64,000 bases of DNA from the NCBI RefSeq assembly GCF_020520285.1, contig NZ_CP084742.1, forward strand, positions 5,629,501 to 5,693,500, given 5' to 3'. Positions 10,386-19,804 of this stretch are shown piece by piece (the stretch's first letter is position 1; each line of letters opens with the position of its first letter). The notes under the pieces were generated by a model. The model worked only from the letters and a program-made list of their open reading frames with translations, was not told the origin of the DNA and did no database searches. A program made the position numbers and the translations under genes. The DNA is from Pseudomonas sp. L5B5. Its GTDB lineage: Bacteria > Pseudomonadota > Gammaproteobacteria > Pseudomonadales > Pseudomonadaceae.

Positions 10386-10700
10386 CCCACTCTTTGGGTG
10401 AAAATTTATAGTGGGTGGGTTGAATAGCTATTGCGGTTGTTCTTATGTTCTAAAGATTTGGAAACAATACTCTATCTTTTGTTATTAAATTTCTGTTAGT
10501 ACGGAAAGTAGCTTGCGTGTCGATTAGTCCTATGTGCTTTTCAAGTTTATCGCCCATTGTAAAAGTTATTTTGTAAGGCGATTCGGTATTGTTTGTAAGG
10601 AACGTCCTCCGACAGTCGTAGCCACCCGAGACGCCGTGCCAGAGTCATTTCTCTCGGGTATGGTGCTGGCTCTAAAAAATCTCAGGACCTGGACGGACCT
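10386..10700 (+). other. AT-rich leader upstream of the response regulator
   Basis: A 315-base non-coding stretch that is clearly richer in A and T than its surroundings from about 10400 to 10600. An inverted repeat with 8-base arms (ACCCGAGA at 10624, TCTCGGGT at 10652) sits 40-80 bases before the response regulator start and may form a hairpin in its 5' untranslated RNA. I cannot place a promoter with confidence. Confidence 0.5.
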
Positions 10701-11327
10701 ATGAAAAGAGTCTTGATCGTGGACGATCATCCTGTAACTCGTCTGGCTGTACGTATGTTGATGGAGCGACATGGTTTTGAAGTTATAGCGGAAACGGACA
10801 ATGGTACGGATGCATTGAAGTTGGCGATGGAGTATGTACCCGACATCCTGATACTGGATATTGGACTTCCGAAACTTGATGGCCTTGAAGTCATTACTCG
10901 GCTGATGTCCCGGGCCATGCCGATAAAGATCCTGGTATTGACCTTGCAAACTCCCGGGCCTTTTTCGATGCGTTGCATGCAGGCTGGAGCTGCCGGTTAT
11001 GTGTGCAAGCAACAGGACATCACCGAGCTGATCAGTGCGGTACGGGCGGTGCTGGCCGGCTACAGCTATTTCCCCAATGAAGCCCTTCACACCTTCCGTT
11101 CCAGCCAGGGGGTCAGCAGCGAGGAAGAAATGATCGAATTGCTTTCAGGGCGTGAACTGGTGGTATTGAAGCAACTTACCAGCGGCATGAGTAACAAGGA
11201 GATCGCTGAAGGCTTGTGCTTGAGCAACAAGACGGTCAGTACCTACAAGCGTCGCCTGCTGACCAAGCTCAATGCCCGATCATTGGTCGACTTGATTGAG
11301 TTCGCCCAGCGACATCGGCTGATATGA
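10701..11327 (+). CDS. Orphan NarL/FixJ-type response regulator
   Basis: A 208-residue response regulator. The receiver domain (about 1-120) has the acidic pair D8-D9, the phospho-acceptor D53 in LILDIGLPKLDG, and a switch threonine near LVLTLQ; the usual lysine of the receiver is in VCKQQD. The C-terminal LuxR-type helix-turn-helix (about 140-205) has SGRELVVLKQLTSGMSNKEIA and LSNKTVSTYK. The domain layout resembles EvgA/RocA1-type regulators. No histidine kinase is adjacent, so the partner is unknown. The AT-rich leader upstream suggests regulated expression. Confidence 0.88.
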   Translation: MKRVLIVDDHPVTRLAVRMLMERHGFEVIAETDNGTDALKLAMEYVPDILILDIGLPKLDGLEVITRLMSRAMPIKILVLTLQTPGPFSMRCMQAGAAGYVCKQQDITELISAVRAVLAGYSYFPNEALHTFRSSQGVSSEEEMIELLSGRELVVLKQLTSGMSNKEIAEGLCLSNKTVSTYKRRLLTKLNARSLVDLIEFAQRHRLI

Positions 11328-11387
11328 ACTTTGCGGTTTTTAGCGGTAGCAAGGAACCGGGTGGTCCTCGAGGTGTGGCAAGTGCTG

Positions 11388-11408
11388 GGTCGGCCTGTAG
11401 GGCCGACC
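11388..11408. other. Hairpin without T-run
   Basis: GGTCGGCC and GGCCGACC form an 8-base-pair stem around a 5-base loop. There is no following T-run. It lies between the response regulator and the convergent small gene and could contribute to termination or mRNA stability. Confidence 0.4.
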
Positions 11409-11438
11409 GCTAGGAAGCAGGGAAAACCAGGGTACAAA

Positions 11439-11464
11439 AAAACCTCCAGCTGGAGGTTTTCTTG
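11439..11464. terminator. Terminator between response regulator and PA3496-family gene
   Basis: An uninterrupted palindrome AAAACCTCCAGCTGGAGGTTTT, with A and T runs at the two ends. It is expected to terminate both convergent genes. Confidence 0.8.
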
Positions 11465-11467
11465 TTG

Positions 11468-11647
11468 CTAAAGATCAAAGTCGTAATCGGCCAACTGCCT
11501 TTTCAGACGCCGCTCTTCCAGGAGGTTGTCGATGGTACGGCGCTTGCTCAGATTGGTTTTCGCCACCTCGACGGCAGGTTCGGCATCCTCTGTTTCTGCC
11601 GCAGTGAAATCGTCTTCTACGTCCAGTTGTTCTTTGCCAGCACTCAT
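11468..11647 (-). CDS. PA3496-family small protein
   Basis: A 59-residue protein, starting MSAGKEQLDVEDDF and ending LADYDFDL. The N-terminal half is acidic; the second half is basic and helical (SKRRTIDNLLEERRLKRQL). GGAG lies about 9 bases before the ATG. Position, size and sequence match the conserved gene beside nth in Pseudomonas (PA3496 in P. aeruginosa), annotated in databases as a putative envelope integrity protein. I see no signal peptide. The function is not established from sequence. Confidence 0.75.
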   Translation of the reverse strand: MSAGKEQLDVEDDFTAAETEDAEPAVEVAKTNLSKRRTIDNLLEERRLKRQLADYDFDL

Positions 11648-11754
11648 AAGGTCAACTCCAGGCTAGGACTGCCGTTGGCGCTCCTTATATCGATAATCTC
11701 CTGGCGGGTAAAAAAGATTTTTTCAATCGATGCATGAAGAAATTCAATGTTCGA

Positions 11755-12393
11755 TCAATCATCGGAAGTCTTCTGCTTGTATTCGCAAAGGTCCTCGATT
11801 CGGCAACTACCGCAACGTGGCTTGCGGGCCAGGCAGACATACCTGCCATGCAGGATGAGCCAGTGATGGGAATCCAGCAGGTATTCCCGGGGCACGAACT
11901 TCATCAATTTGTTCTCCACTTCCACCACATTCTTGCCAGGTGCCAGGCCGGTGCGGTTGCTGACCCGGAAAATGTGCGTGTCCACGGCCATGGTCAGCTG
12001 GCGGAAGGCGGTATTGAGCACCACGTTGGCGGTCTTGCGGCCGACACCGGGTAGAGCTTCGAGCTCCTCACGGGTTTGCGGCACCTCGCTGCCGTGGCGC
12101 TCCACCAGCAAGCGGCAGGTCTCGATGACGTTCTTCGCCTTGCTGTTGTAAAGGCCGATGGTCTTGATGTACTCCGACAAGCCATCGATGCCCAGGGCGT
12201 GGATGGCCGCGGGCGTGTTGGCCACGGGAAAGAGCTTGGCGGTCGCCTTGTTGACGCCGACGTCGGTCGACTGGGCCGAGAGAATCACCGCAATCAGCAG
12301 TTCGAACGGCGAGGAGTAGGCCAGTTCGGTTTTCGGTTCGGGATTGTCTTCGTGGAGCCGGCGAAATATTTCCAGGCGTTTGGCTGCATTCAT
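11755..12393 (-). CDS. nth: Endonuclease III
   Basis: A 212-residue DNA glycosylase/AP lyase that removes oxidised pyrimidines in base excision repair. It has the helix-hairpin-helix (LPGVGRKTANVVLN) with the catalytic lysine, the downstream catalytic aspartate in VDTHIFRVSNR, and the C-terminal [4Fe-4S] motif CX6CX2CX5C (CLARKPRCGSCRIEDLC). I chose ATG 12393, which gives standard length and lies 7 bases after the rnfE stop, so it is the last gene of the rnf operon, as in P. aeruginosa. Confidence 0.97.
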   Translation of the reverse strand: MNAAKRLEIFRRLHEDNPEPKTELAYSSPFELLIAVILSAQSTDVGVNKATAKLFPVANTPAAIHALGIDGLSEYIKTIGLYNSKAKNVIETCRLLVERHGSEVPQTREELEALPGVGRKTANVVLNTAFRQLTMAVDTHIFRVSNRTGLAPGKNVVEVENKLMKFVPREYLLDSHHWLILHGRYVCLARKPRCGSCRIEDLCEYKQKTSDD

Positions 12394-12400
12394 GGGTGCT

Positions 12401-12988
12401 TCATTTCCTCGAAGGCGATCGGTTGAGGGACCAGGCTCGTTGGGCGGCCAGCAACAGGCCCAGCAGGATAAAACCGCCAGGGGCAAGAGTCAGCAGGTGC
12501 AGGCCGCCATCGGGTAGCAGCACCCAGCCGTTTCCCGTGTCGTCCAGGCCCACGAGCCAGCCCAGGTGGCGGCCCAGTGCGCCGGTTCCCAGCAGTTCGC
12601 GCAAGGCGCCCAGGACGATCAGGGCGCTACAGAAGGCAATGCCCAGGCGCAGTCGGTCGGTACGTTGAAAAAAACCGGCCTGCTCCATGGCCACGCATTG
12701 CAGCGGCAGCACTGCCAGGTACAGGCCCAGTTGTTGATGCAGTTGGTAGCTCCAGGCTTGCACTGCCAGCCACAGGCAACTGCCCAAAGAGGCTCCCAGC
12801 AACAGACTGGCCAGCAGGTGCTGGCGGTCGGCTCCCAGGCGCGGGCGCAACAGTCGCATGCCGATACTGTAGAGCGTCATCAGCAACAGGAAACACAGGA
12901 CCATGCCCAGGGCCTTGACCCAGGAATCCGTGGCACCGATCAGTGCGGGAAGCATCAGCAGCCCGGGCAGGGCCAGCGGTTTATTCAT
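12401..12988 (-). CDS. rnfE: Rnf electron transport complex subunit E, divergent
   Basis: A 195-residue polytopic membrane protein with about six hydrophobic segments, aligned by eye to RnfE/RsxE. Canonical RnfE carries two conserved cysteines that, with two in RnfA, hold an iron centre inside the membrane. Here the first (in the usual LLGLCPLLA) is replaced by leucine (LLMLPALIG, residue 13); the second survives as C98 in LPLQCVAMEQAGFF. It overlaps the end of rnfG by 8 bases and precedes nth. The family call rests on position and pattern; the sequence is clearly divergent. Confidence 0.8.
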   Translation of the reverse strand: MNKPLALPGLLMLPALIGATDSWVKALGMVLCFLLLMTLYSIGMRLLRPRLGADRQHLLASLLLGASLGSCLWLAVQAWSYQLHQQLGLYLAVLPLQCVAMEQAGFFQRTDRLRLGIAFCSALIVLGALRELLGTGALGRHLGWLVGLDDTGNGWVLLPDGGLHLLTLAPGGFILLGLLLAAQRAWSLNRSPSRK

Positions 12989-13592
12989 GGGAGGCTCCGT
13001 TGATCAGTGATTCACGGTGCTCGTCGAAGTAGCGCAGGGCGTCGTGCAGGGCGCTGATCGCTGCACGAGAGGTGATCGTGGCCCCCGCGATCTGGTCGAA
13101 CTGGCCCTGGTCTTTCTTCAAGGCCCAGGCACTGTCGCCCGGATCGTTGCGGGACTTGCCGGCGAAACCGGCCAGCCAGGCACTGGGCTGCTCGCCGATA
13201 CGTCCCCCAAGCCCGGGGGTTTCACCCTGCTTCAGGGCCTTGCTGCCTAGCAGGCGACCCTGGCTGTCGATGGCGATCAGCAGTTCGATGGGCCCTGCAT
13301 ACCCCGTGACCTGGCTGCGCAGCAACAGGGCGCTGGGCTGGCCGTTGCGGGTGGCCAGGTAACCCTCCAGCAGGCGGCTGTGATCCAGTTGTACGTTAGG
13401 CAGGAGCAGTGGCTGGTCCAGGGGTTGATTGTCATAGCTGCCCGCCGGCAGCAGGTCCAGGAGCTTGCGTGCCTGCAGGGCCCGTTGTTCGGTCGTGATC
13501 CGTGGTGCCGTGGCGTGTTGCAGCCACAAGGTGGTGCCGATACCCAGGAGACCAAGAGCTGCCAGCAGCAACAGGTTGCGCAGGTTCTTCAT
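12981..13592 (-). CDS. rnfG: Rnf electron transport complex subunit G
   Basis: A 203-residue protein with one N-terminal membrane anchor (about 6-24) and a periplasmic FMN-binding domain. The flavinylation motif is present as AGATITS (residues 169-175), where the usual first serine is alanine but the threonine that bonds FMN (T172) is kept. GETPGLGG, also typical of RnfG/NqrC, is present. I chose ATG 13592, which overlaps the rnfD stop by 4 bases; the frame is open far upstream but that part shadows rnfD. It transfers electrons across the complex, so covalent FMN still seems possible here. Confidence 0.9.
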   Translation of the reverse strand: MKNLRNLLLLAALGLLGIGTTLWLQHATAPRITTEQRALQARKLLDLLPAGSYDNQPLDQPLLLPNVQLDHSRLLEGYLATRNGQPSALLLRSQVTGYAGPIELLIAIDSQGRLLGSKALKQGETPGLGGRIGEQPSAWLAGFAGKSRNDPGDSAWALKKDQGQFDQIAGATITSRAAISALHDALRYFDEHRESLINGASHE

Positions 13593-14578
13593 GGCCGATC
13601 CCCGGCTGGCTGTGCGCTGCAATGGCGTTCCAGGGCCGGTACCGCCAGGTTCATCAGCAACACGGCGAAGGCCATGCCATCGGGGTAGCTGCCCCAGGTA
13701 CGGATCAGGTAGGTCAGCAGGCCGACCCCGATGCCGAACATCAGGCGAGCCCGGGCCGTCTTGGGGCCCGATACCGGTTCGGTGACGATGAAGAAGGCAC
13801 CCAGCATGCTGGCGCCGGCGAGCAGGTGGAACAGCGGCGAGCCGTGGGAGTCGGAGCCCGTGCCGTTCCAGCACACCAGGCTGATGAGCAGCAGGCTGGC
13901 GAGCATGCCCATGGGGGCGTGCCAACTGATGACGCGCTGTTGCAACAGGAACAGACCGCCGGCGAGAAAACCCAGGTTGACCCACTCGGCGCCACGACCA
14001 CCGAAGTGACCGAAGGCCGGGTTGCCGGCAAACAGTTCGTCGATGGTCAGGCTCTTGTTGATGCGCAAGCTGTCCAGTGCGGTGGCCTGGGCCCAGGCAT
14101 CCGGGCGCAGGCTGTCCAGGCCGAAGGCCAGTTGCAGGCCGTCGAGCAACCCCAGGGCCTGGGGGGCGGGCCAATGGGTCATCGATTGCGGGAAACATAC
14201 AAGAGCCAGGGCATAGCCCAGCATGGCCGGGTTGAAGGGGTTCTGCCCGACGCCACCGTACACATGCTTGCCCAGGAGCATGGCACTGGCCGCGGCACTT
14301 GGCGCCAGCCACCAGGGACAATAGGCCGGCAGGGCCAGGGCCAGCAGAGTGGCGCTGACCAGCGCGCTACCGTCGCACAGAGAGGGCCTAAGCGGGCGCT
14401 TGCGCAGGAACAGCACCACGGCCTCCATGGCCAGCGCGCCACTGGCGGCCAGCAGCAGGTTCAGCAGTACTCCCCAGCCGTACAGCCACAGCAGCACCAG
14501 CAGTCCCGGCAAGAGGGCCAGCAACACGCGCTGCATGGCTTGATGCAGGCGTGGGTCGGTACCCTCAGCCAGCGACAT
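13589..14578 (-). CDS. rnfD: Rnf electron transport complex subunit D
   Basis: A polytopic membrane subunit of 329 residues with about nine hydrophobic segments. [20 protein letters not shown] is a strongly conserved RnfD/NqrB stretch, and the C-terminal [20 protein letters not shown] also fits. The covalent FMN threonine of RnfD lies in a SGAT-type motif; here the matching segment is AQATALD, so the threonine (about residue 166) is kept while the first two residues differ. A second ATG at 14584 would add two residues; the downstream ATG is better spaced from AGGTGG. Its start lies inside the end of rnfB, leaving no room for rnfC. Confidence 0.9.
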   Translation of the reverse strand: MSLAEGTDPRLHQAMQRVLLALLPGLLVLLWLYGWGVLLNLLLAASGALAMEAVVLFLRKRPLRPSLCDGSALVSATLLALALPAYCPWWLAPSAAASAMLLGKHVYGGVGQNPFNPAMLGYALALVCFPQSMTHWPAPQALGLLDGLQLAFGLDSLRPDAWAQATALDSLRINKSLTIDELFAGNPAFGHFGGRGAEWVNLGFLAGGLFLLQQRVISWHAPMGMLASLLLISLVCWNGTGSDSHGSPLFHLLAGASMLGAFFIVTEPVSGPKTARARLMFGIGVGLLTYLIRTWGSYPDGMAFAVLLMNLAVPALERHCSAQPAGDRP

Positions 14579-15773
14579 GGGCATCCACCTGGCGCTCGAC
14601 GTCGCTCAGGCGCTCCCGGGCCCGGGCCAGTTGCTCGGCGCTGCTGTCAGCCTGGCGCTGCAGCTTGTGCAGTTCGGCCCGGGCGTAGGCCAGTTCCGTC
14701 TTGAGCCGTCGCAGTTGTGGGGCGATGGGGCGTTTCTCGATACGGGTGAGCACTGGCGCCGGTTTCGCGCTGGCGTCCTCGGCGGCATGCAGGTCCTGTT
14801 CGGCAGCCGCCAGGGCTGCGCTCAAGGCCTCCAGCTCGGCGGACGGGGCGCCCGCAGCCTCGGCCTTTTTCAGTTCGGCGCGGCGGGTGGCCAGCTGGAT
14901 CTTGGCGCGCTTGAGATTGGCATCCTTGGGAGCCGCTGGCGGTGGCGTGGCCGGGGTCTGGGCCTCCAGGTGGGCCAGGGCCTGCTCGGCGGCTTCGAAC
15001 TGGCGTTGCAGGATGATCAACTGCGACTGCTGCTCGAAGGTTGGCGGGTGCCCGAAGGCCTTGAGCGACTTGTTCAACTGGGCCCGGCTCATGGCCAGTT
15101 CGATCTTGGCCTTCTTCAGTGCGGCATCGGCTGCCGCGGCCTTTTGCGCGCGGACCCGCTCGATAGCCGCCTGGACCGGATTGTCGCCGCTGTCGGCAGG
15201 CTGGGCGGCTTTCTGGGCACGGGCCTGGCGTTCGGCCAGGCGTCGGGCTTCTTCGCGTTGCAGTCGTTCGTTGCGTTGCTCGAAGCGTCGCCTGGCGTGC
15301 TCGCGTTTGCTGGCGCGCGCTTGCCGTTGCTCCGGGCTATGGGCCAGGCCGCCGACAATCGGTACGACCCGGTCCTGAGGCAGGGGCAGCATGTCGATGC
15401 AGTCCACCGGGCAGGGTGCTACGCATAGGTCACAGCCGGTGCATTCGTCGACGAGGACGGTGTGCATCAGCTTCGCTGCGCCGACAATGGCATCCACCGG
15501 GCAGGCCTGGATGCATTTGGTGCAGCCGATGCATTCGGCCTCGCGGATGTAGGCAACCTGGGCCGGGGCTTCGCCACGGCTGCGATCCAGATCCAGGACC
15601 GGCAGTTGCAGCAGTTGGGCGAGGCCGGCAATGGTTTCCTGCCCACCGGGCGGGCACTTGTTGATGGCCTCGCCACGGGCGATGCCCTGGGCGTAGGGTT
15701 TGCATCCGGGATGGCCGCATTTGCCGCACTGGGTCTGGGGCAGGAGGGCATCGATGCGTTGAATCAGACTCAT
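14565..15773 (-). CDS. rnfB: RnfB-like ferredoxin subunit with a long RnfC-like tail
   Basis: A 402-residue protein, about twice the usual RnfB length. Residues 1-125 are RnfB: the first cluster motif C16, C19, C24, C40, then two ferredoxin [4Fe-4S] motifs (C81, C84, C87, C91 and C111, C114, C117, C121), all complete. The N-terminal membrane helix of normal RnfB is absent: the protein begins directly at [14 protein letters not shown]. Residues 150-402 are an Ala/Lys/Glu/Gln-rich coiled coil with a motif repeated about three times (for example [45 protein letters not shown]). Such tails belong to RnfC in gammaproteobacteria. No rnfC lies in the operon. It overlaps rnfA by 4 bases and rnfD by 14. 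Confidence 0.9.
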   Translation of the reverse strand: MSLIQRIDALLPQTQCGKCGHPGCKPYAQGIARGEAINKCPPGGQETIAGLAQLLQLPVLDLDRSRGEAPAQVAYIREAECIGCTKCIQACPVDAIVGAAKLMHTVLVDECTGCDLCVAPCPVDCIDMLPLPQDRVVPIVGGLAHSPEQRQARASKREHARRRFEQRNERLQREEARRLAERQARAQKAAQPADSGDNPVQAAIERVRAQKAAAADAALKKAKIELAMSRAQLNKSLKAFGHPPTFEQQSQLIILQRQFEAAEQALAHLEAQTPATPPPAAPKDANLKRAKIQLATRRAELKKAEAAGAPSAELEALSAALAAAEQDLHAAEDASAKPAPVLTRIEKRPIAPQLRRLKTELAYARAELHKLQRQADSSAEQLARARERLSDVERQVDAHVAG

Positions 15774-16348
15774 GGTTTGACCAGTCCGTTGAAGCCTAGG
15801 AACGCCACTGCCAGCAGGCCGGCGCCGATCAGGTCGAGCGGCAGGCCCTGCCAGGGCAGGGGGATATCGTTGTTGCGGACACGCTGGCGCAGGTCACTGA
15901 ACAGGCCGAGCACCAGCCAGAACCCCAGGCCAGCCCCCAGGCTCATCGCCCCCAGGGTGGCGAGCCCCAGGTTGCCCTGGCTGCCAGCCAGCAGCAGGCC
16001 GAGCACACCGGCGTTGCCCAGGAGCAAGGGCCAGAGACCATCGAATGGCAGCCCGGGCAGGGCCCGTGCCAGCACCTGCAGCAGTGGCTGGATCAACAAC
16101 AGGTTCAGGGGCAGCCAGACGAACAGTTGCAACGACTCCAGGCCCCAGGGTGCCAGCAGCGCACGATAAAGGAGTGTTCCCAGGACACTGCTGACCAGCA
16201 TCAAGATCGTGGTCGCCAGGCCCAGGGCGTGGAGCCGCCGTCTGTCCTCGGACTGCGCCTGGAGCAGCGGATCGGCGCCCAGCGGCCAGTGCAACACGAA
16301 GTTGTTGACCAGGGCGGTGCTGACAAGAGCGAGCAGGAGGTGGGTCAT
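15770..16348 (-). CDS. rnfA: Rnf electron transport complex subunit A, divergent
   Basis: A 192-residue membrane protein with about six hydrophobic segments. The start [11 protein letters not shown] is typical of RnfA/RsxA, and the length matches the usual 193. The two conserved cysteines that ligate the intramembrane iron centre are missing: GLCP of canonical RnfA reads GADP here (D26 at the cysteine position), and TTNCAVLG reads LGNAGVLG (A113). I chose ATG 16348 for its length; a TTG 33 bases upstream is the alternative. It is the first gene of the operon. Confidence 0.85.
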   Translation of the reverse strand: MTHLLLALVSTALVNNFVLHWPLGADPLLQAQSEDRRRLHALGLATTILMLVSSVLGTLLYRALLAPWGLESLQLFVWLPLNLLLIQPLLQVLARALPGLPFDGLWPLLLGNAGVLGLLLAGSQGNLGLATLGAMSLGAGLGFWLVLGLFSDLRQRVRNNDIPLPWQGLPLDLIGAGLLAVAFLGFNGLVKP

Positions 16349-16424
16349 GGTCGGTGCCGGTGCAAGCAGGCTGTCCCTCAAGAGTAGGCAACTGGCGCGT
16401 AGGCGGGGTTGCCCAGATATGCAA

Positions 16425-16457
16425 ATCCCCCCGTTGCGCGAGGGGCAACGGGGGGAT
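16425..16457 (-). terminator. Strong hairpin between metG and rnfA
   Basis: Perfect 13-base arms (ATCCCCCCGTTGC/GCAACGGGGGGAT) around a 7-base loop. It lies 19 bases after metG on the minus strand. Only a short ATTTG follows, so it is a weak intrinsic terminator or a stabilising hairpin. Confidence 0.7.
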
Positions 16458-16475
16458 GGGGTCCAGCAGGCCGCC

Positions 16476-18527
16476 TTACTTGATCCGCTGGCCGGGCTTG
16501 GCGCCGCTGTCGGGGCTCAGCAGGTAGATCTCTTCACCGCCAGGGCCGGCTGCCATCACCATGCCTTCGGAAATACCGAACTTCATCTTCCGCGGCTTGA
16601 GGTTGGCGATCATCATGGTCATGCGCCCATCGAGCTTGGACGGGTCCGGGTAGGCACTCTTGATCCCGGAGAACACATTGCGCTGTTCATCACCGATATC
16701 CAGGGTCAGGCGCAGCAGCTTGTCCGCGCCCTCCACGGCTTCGGCCTTGATGATCAGTGCCACGCGCAGGTCGACGGCAGCGAAGGTGTCGAAGTCGATT
16801 TCCGGCGACAGTGGATCCTTGGCCAATTCGCCATTGCCCGTTGGCGTGGCTGCACCGGTGTCGGTCTGGGTGGCGGCCAGGTCTTGCTTGGAGGCGTCGG
16901 TCATGGCTTGCACTTTTACCGGGTCGATACGGGTCATCAGCGGCTTGAATTCGTTGAGCTGATGGTTGGCCAGCAGTTGCTGGTGATCGTTCCAGGTCAG
17001 CGGCGCCACGTTGAGGAAGGCCTCGGCGTCGGCAGCCAGTGCCGGCAGCACCGGCTTGAGGAAGATCACCAACTGGCGGAACAGGTTGATGCCGGTGGCG
17101 CAGATGGCCTGGACCTCATCCTGCTTGCCTTCCTGCTTGTTCAGCGACCAGGGCGCCTTGTCGGCGATCCAGGCGTTGGCGCGGTCGGCCAGGCCCATGA
17201 TTTCACGCATGGCCCGGGCGAAGTCGCGGGCCTCATAGGCGTCGGCGATGCTCGGCGCGGCGGCCAGGAACGCCTCGGTCAGCTCGGGAGCGGCGTTGTT
17301 GTCGACCATTACCCCGGCATTGCCCTTGTGGATGAAGCCGGCGCAACGGCTGGCGATGTTCACCACCTTGCCCACGAGGTCGGAGTTGACCTTCTGCACG
17401 AAGTCCTCGAGGTTCAGGTCCAGGTCGTCGACGCCACGGCCCAGCTTGGAGGCGTAGTAGTAGCGCAGGTATTCCGGCGACAGGTGGTCCAGGTAGGTGC
17501 GGGCCTTGATGAAGGTGCCACGGGACTTGGACATCTTCTGGCCATTGACGGTCAGGTAACCGTGGACATTGATGCCGCTCGGCTTGCGATAGCCGGCGCC
17601 TTCGAGCATGGCGGGCCAGAACAGGGCGTGGAAGTTGACGATGTCCTTGCCGATGAAGTGATACAGCTCGGCGCTGGAATCCTTGCTCCAGAATGCGTCG
17701 AAGTCCAGTTCGGGACGACGGGCGCAAAGGTTCTTGAAGCTAGCCATGTAGCCGATCGGCGCGTCCAGCCAGACATAGAAATACTTGCCCGGCTCATCGG
17801 GGATCTCGAAGCCGAAGTACGGAGCATCGCGGGAGATGTCCCACTGCTGCAGGCCCGCGTCCAGCCATTCGGCGATCTTGTTGGCCACGGCGTCCTGCAG
17901 GGTGCCGCTGCGGGTCCAGGCCTGCAGCATCTGCTGGAAATCCGGCAGCTTGAAGAAAAAGTGCTGGGACTCCTTGAGCACCGGCGTGGCACCGGAGATC
18001 GCCGACTTCGGATCCTTCAGGTCGGTGGGCGCGTAGGTGGCGCCGCATTTCTCGCAGTTGTCGCCGTACTGGTCTTCGGTGCCGCACTTGGGGCAGGTGC
18101 CCTTGATGAAGCGGTCGGCCAGGAACATTTTCTTGTCCGGGTCGAAATACTGGGTGATGGAGCGCGTGGCAATGTGCCCGGCATCCCGCAGCTTGAGATA
18201 GATCTGGCTCGACAGTTCGCGGTTTTCTTCGGCGTGGGTCGAGTGGAAGTTGTCGAAGTCCACCAGGAAATCGGCGAAGTCGGCGCTGTGTTCAGCCTGG
18301 ACGTTGGCGATCAGCTGTTCCGGGGTGATGCCTTCCTTTTCCGCGCGCAACATGATGGCCGAGCCGTGTGCGTCGTCGGCGCAGACATAGATGCATTGGT
18401 TGCCGCGGTGCTTCTGGAAGCGCACCCACATGTCGGTCTGGATGTACTCGAGCATGTGGCCAAGGTGGATGGAACCATTGGCATAGGGCAGGGCGCTGGT
18501 GACGAGGATCTTGCGTGGCTCGGACAT
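16476..18527 (-). CDS. metG: Methionyl-tRNA synthetase
   Basis: A 683-residue class I aminoacyl-tRNA synthetase that charges tRNA with methionine. The HIGH motif reads HLGH (residues 21-24), KMSKS is intact in [10 protein letters not shown], and the zinc-binding knuckles CPKCG and CEKCG lie near residue 145-165. The C-terminal 100 residues are the EMAP-II-like tRNA-binding/dimerisation domain. The length is normal for the MetG1 type. It is divergent from mrp, as in P. aeruginosa. Confidence 0.98.
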   Translation of the reverse strand: MSEPRKILVTSALPYANGSIHLGHMLEYIQTDMWVRFQKHRGNQCIYVCADDAHGSAIMLRAEKEGITPEQLIANVQAEHSADFADFLVDFDNFHSTHAEENRELSSQIYLKLRDAGHIATRSITQYFDPDKKMFLADRFIKGTCPKCGTEDQYGDNCEKCGATYAPTDLKDPKSAISGATPVLKESQHFFFKLPDFQQMLQAWTRSGTLQDAVANKIAEWLDAGLQQWDISRDAPYFGFEIPDEPGKYFYVWLDAPIGYMASFKNLCARRPELDFDAFWSKDSSAELYHFIGKDIVNFHALFWPAMLEGAGYRKPSGINVHGYLTVNGQKMSKSRGTFIKARTYLDHLSPEYLRYYYASKLGRGVDDLDLNLEDFVQKVNSDLVGKVVNIASRCAGFIHKGNAGVMVDNNAAPELTEAFLAAAPSIADAYEARDFARAMREIMGLADRANAWIADKAPWSLNKQEGKQDEVQAICATGINLFRQLVIFLKPVLPALAADAEAFLNVAPLTWNDHQQLLANHQLNEFKPLMTRIDPVKVQAMTDASKQDLAATQTDTGAATPTGNGELAKDPLSPEIDFDTFAAVDLRVALIIKAEAVEGADKLLRLTLDIGDEQRNVFSGIKSAYPDPSKLDGRMTMMIANLKPRKMKFGISEGMVMAAGPGGEEIYLLSPDSGAKPGQRIK

Positions 18528-18709
18528 GGGGCTCGGCTACTTGATGAAACGAAGGTCGGCCACTATAAAACGCCGGGACGGAATTTTCACCCTTCCAGGC
18601 ATGCTTGTGGCCGCAGGTGGCTCTGGGGCCAGTGCCGTTCCCTCGCCACGAAGGGAACGGCGGCGTAGGATAGCCGGCTGATTTTCCTGTCTTGTTATCG
18701 GAGTTGCCC

Positions 18710-19804
18710 ATGAGCGCCGTCAATCGCGCAGCGGTGGAAGCCGTGCTTCGCCAGTACACCGACCCCTACCTGAACCAGGATCCGCTCAGCGCCGGCTGTG
18801 TGCGGGACATCGATGTCCAGGGCGACCGGGTCTCGGTCCGATTGGAACTGGGGTATGCCGCCGACCTGTTCAAGAGCGGCTGGGCGCAGATGCTGCAGTT
18901 GGCCATCGAGGGCCTGGATGGCGTGGGCTCGGCCAAGGTCGAGATCAGCAGCGTGATCGTCGCGCACAAGGCCCAGGCCCAGGTGCCGGCTCTGGCCAAT
19001 GTCAAGAACGTGGTGGCAGTGGCGTCCGGCAAGGGCGGGGTCGGCAAGTCCACCACCGCGGCCAACCTGGCCCTGGCCCTGGCACGTGAAGGCGCCCGGG
19101 TGGGCATCCTCGACGCCGACATCTATGGCCCGAGTCAGGGCATCATGTTCGGGATCGCCGAGGGCACCCGACCCAGGATCAAGGACCAGAAATGGTTCGT
19201 GCCGATCCAGGCCCACGGCGTGGAGGTCATGTCCATGGCCTTCCTCACCGACGACAACACCCCGATGGTCTGGCGCGGCCCCATGGCCTCCGGGGCCTTG
19301 CAGCAACTGGTGACCCAGACCGACTGGGGCAACCTCGACTACCTGGTGATCGACATGCCGCCGGGCACCGGCGACATCCAGCTGACCCTGGCGCAGAAGG
19401 TTCCGGTGGCCGGGGCGGTGATCGTCACCACTCCCCAGGACCTGGCTTTGCTGGATGCGCGCAAGGGCGTCGAGATGTTCAACAAGGTCAACATCCCGGT
19501 GCTGGGGGTGGTGGAGAACATGGCAGTGCACATCTGCTCCAATTGCGGCCATGCCGAGCATCTGTTTGGCGAAGGTGGCGGCGAGAAACTGGCCAGCCAG
19601 TACGACGTCGAACTGCTGGCTTCGTTGCCGCTGTCGATGCTGATCCGCGAGCAGGCCGACGGTGGCAAGCCGACGGTAATCGCCGAGCCGGATAGCCAGA
19701 TCGCCATGGTCTACCAGGAACTGGCCCGGCACGTCGGGGCGCGCATCGTGTTGCAGGAAGCCGCCGCCCCGGCGATGCCCAACATCACCATCAGCGACGA
19801 TTGA
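18710..19804 (+). CDS. apbC: Iron-sulfur cluster carrier protein Mrp/ApbC
   Basis: A 364-residue P-loop NTPase that binds and delivers [4Fe-4S] clusters. An N-terminal MIP18/DUF59-type domain (about 1-85) is followed by the NTPase domain with a deviant Walker A GKGGVGKST and the dimer cluster-binding CX2C (HICSNCGH). I chose ATG 18710, with GGAG 6 bases upstream. It is divergent from metG, the usual arrangement in proteobacteria. Confidence 0.96.
   Translation: MSAVNRAAVEAVLRQYTDPYLNQDPLSAGCVRDIDVQGDRVSVRLELGYAADLFKSGWAQMLQLAIEGLDGVGSAKVEISSVIVAHKAQAQVPALANVKNVVAVASGKGGVGKSTTAANLALALAREGARVGILDADIYGPSQGIMFGIAEGTRPRIKDQKWFVPIQAHGVEVMSMAFLTDDNTPMVWRGPMASGALQQLVTQTDWGNLDYLVIDMPPGTGDIQLTLAQKVPVAGAVIVTTPQDLALLDARKGVEMFNKVNIPVLGVVENMAVHICSNCGHAEHLFGEGGGEKLASQYDVELLASLPLSMLIREQADGGKPTVIAEPDSQIAMVYQELARHVGARIVLQEAAAPAMPNITISDD

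Noticed and set aside
12981..14321. A longer rnfG reading frame starting near 14321
   Set aside because: The upstream 240 codons lie within rnfD in another frame and lack similarity; the proper start is at 13592, overlapping the rnfD stop.
16209..18668. Long plus-strand open frame of 819 codons opposite metG
   Set aside because: It is the antisense shadow of metG, produced by GC-rich codon bias. MetG has all family motifs and correct length; the opposite frame has a His/Gln/Gly/Val-rich, domain-free composition.
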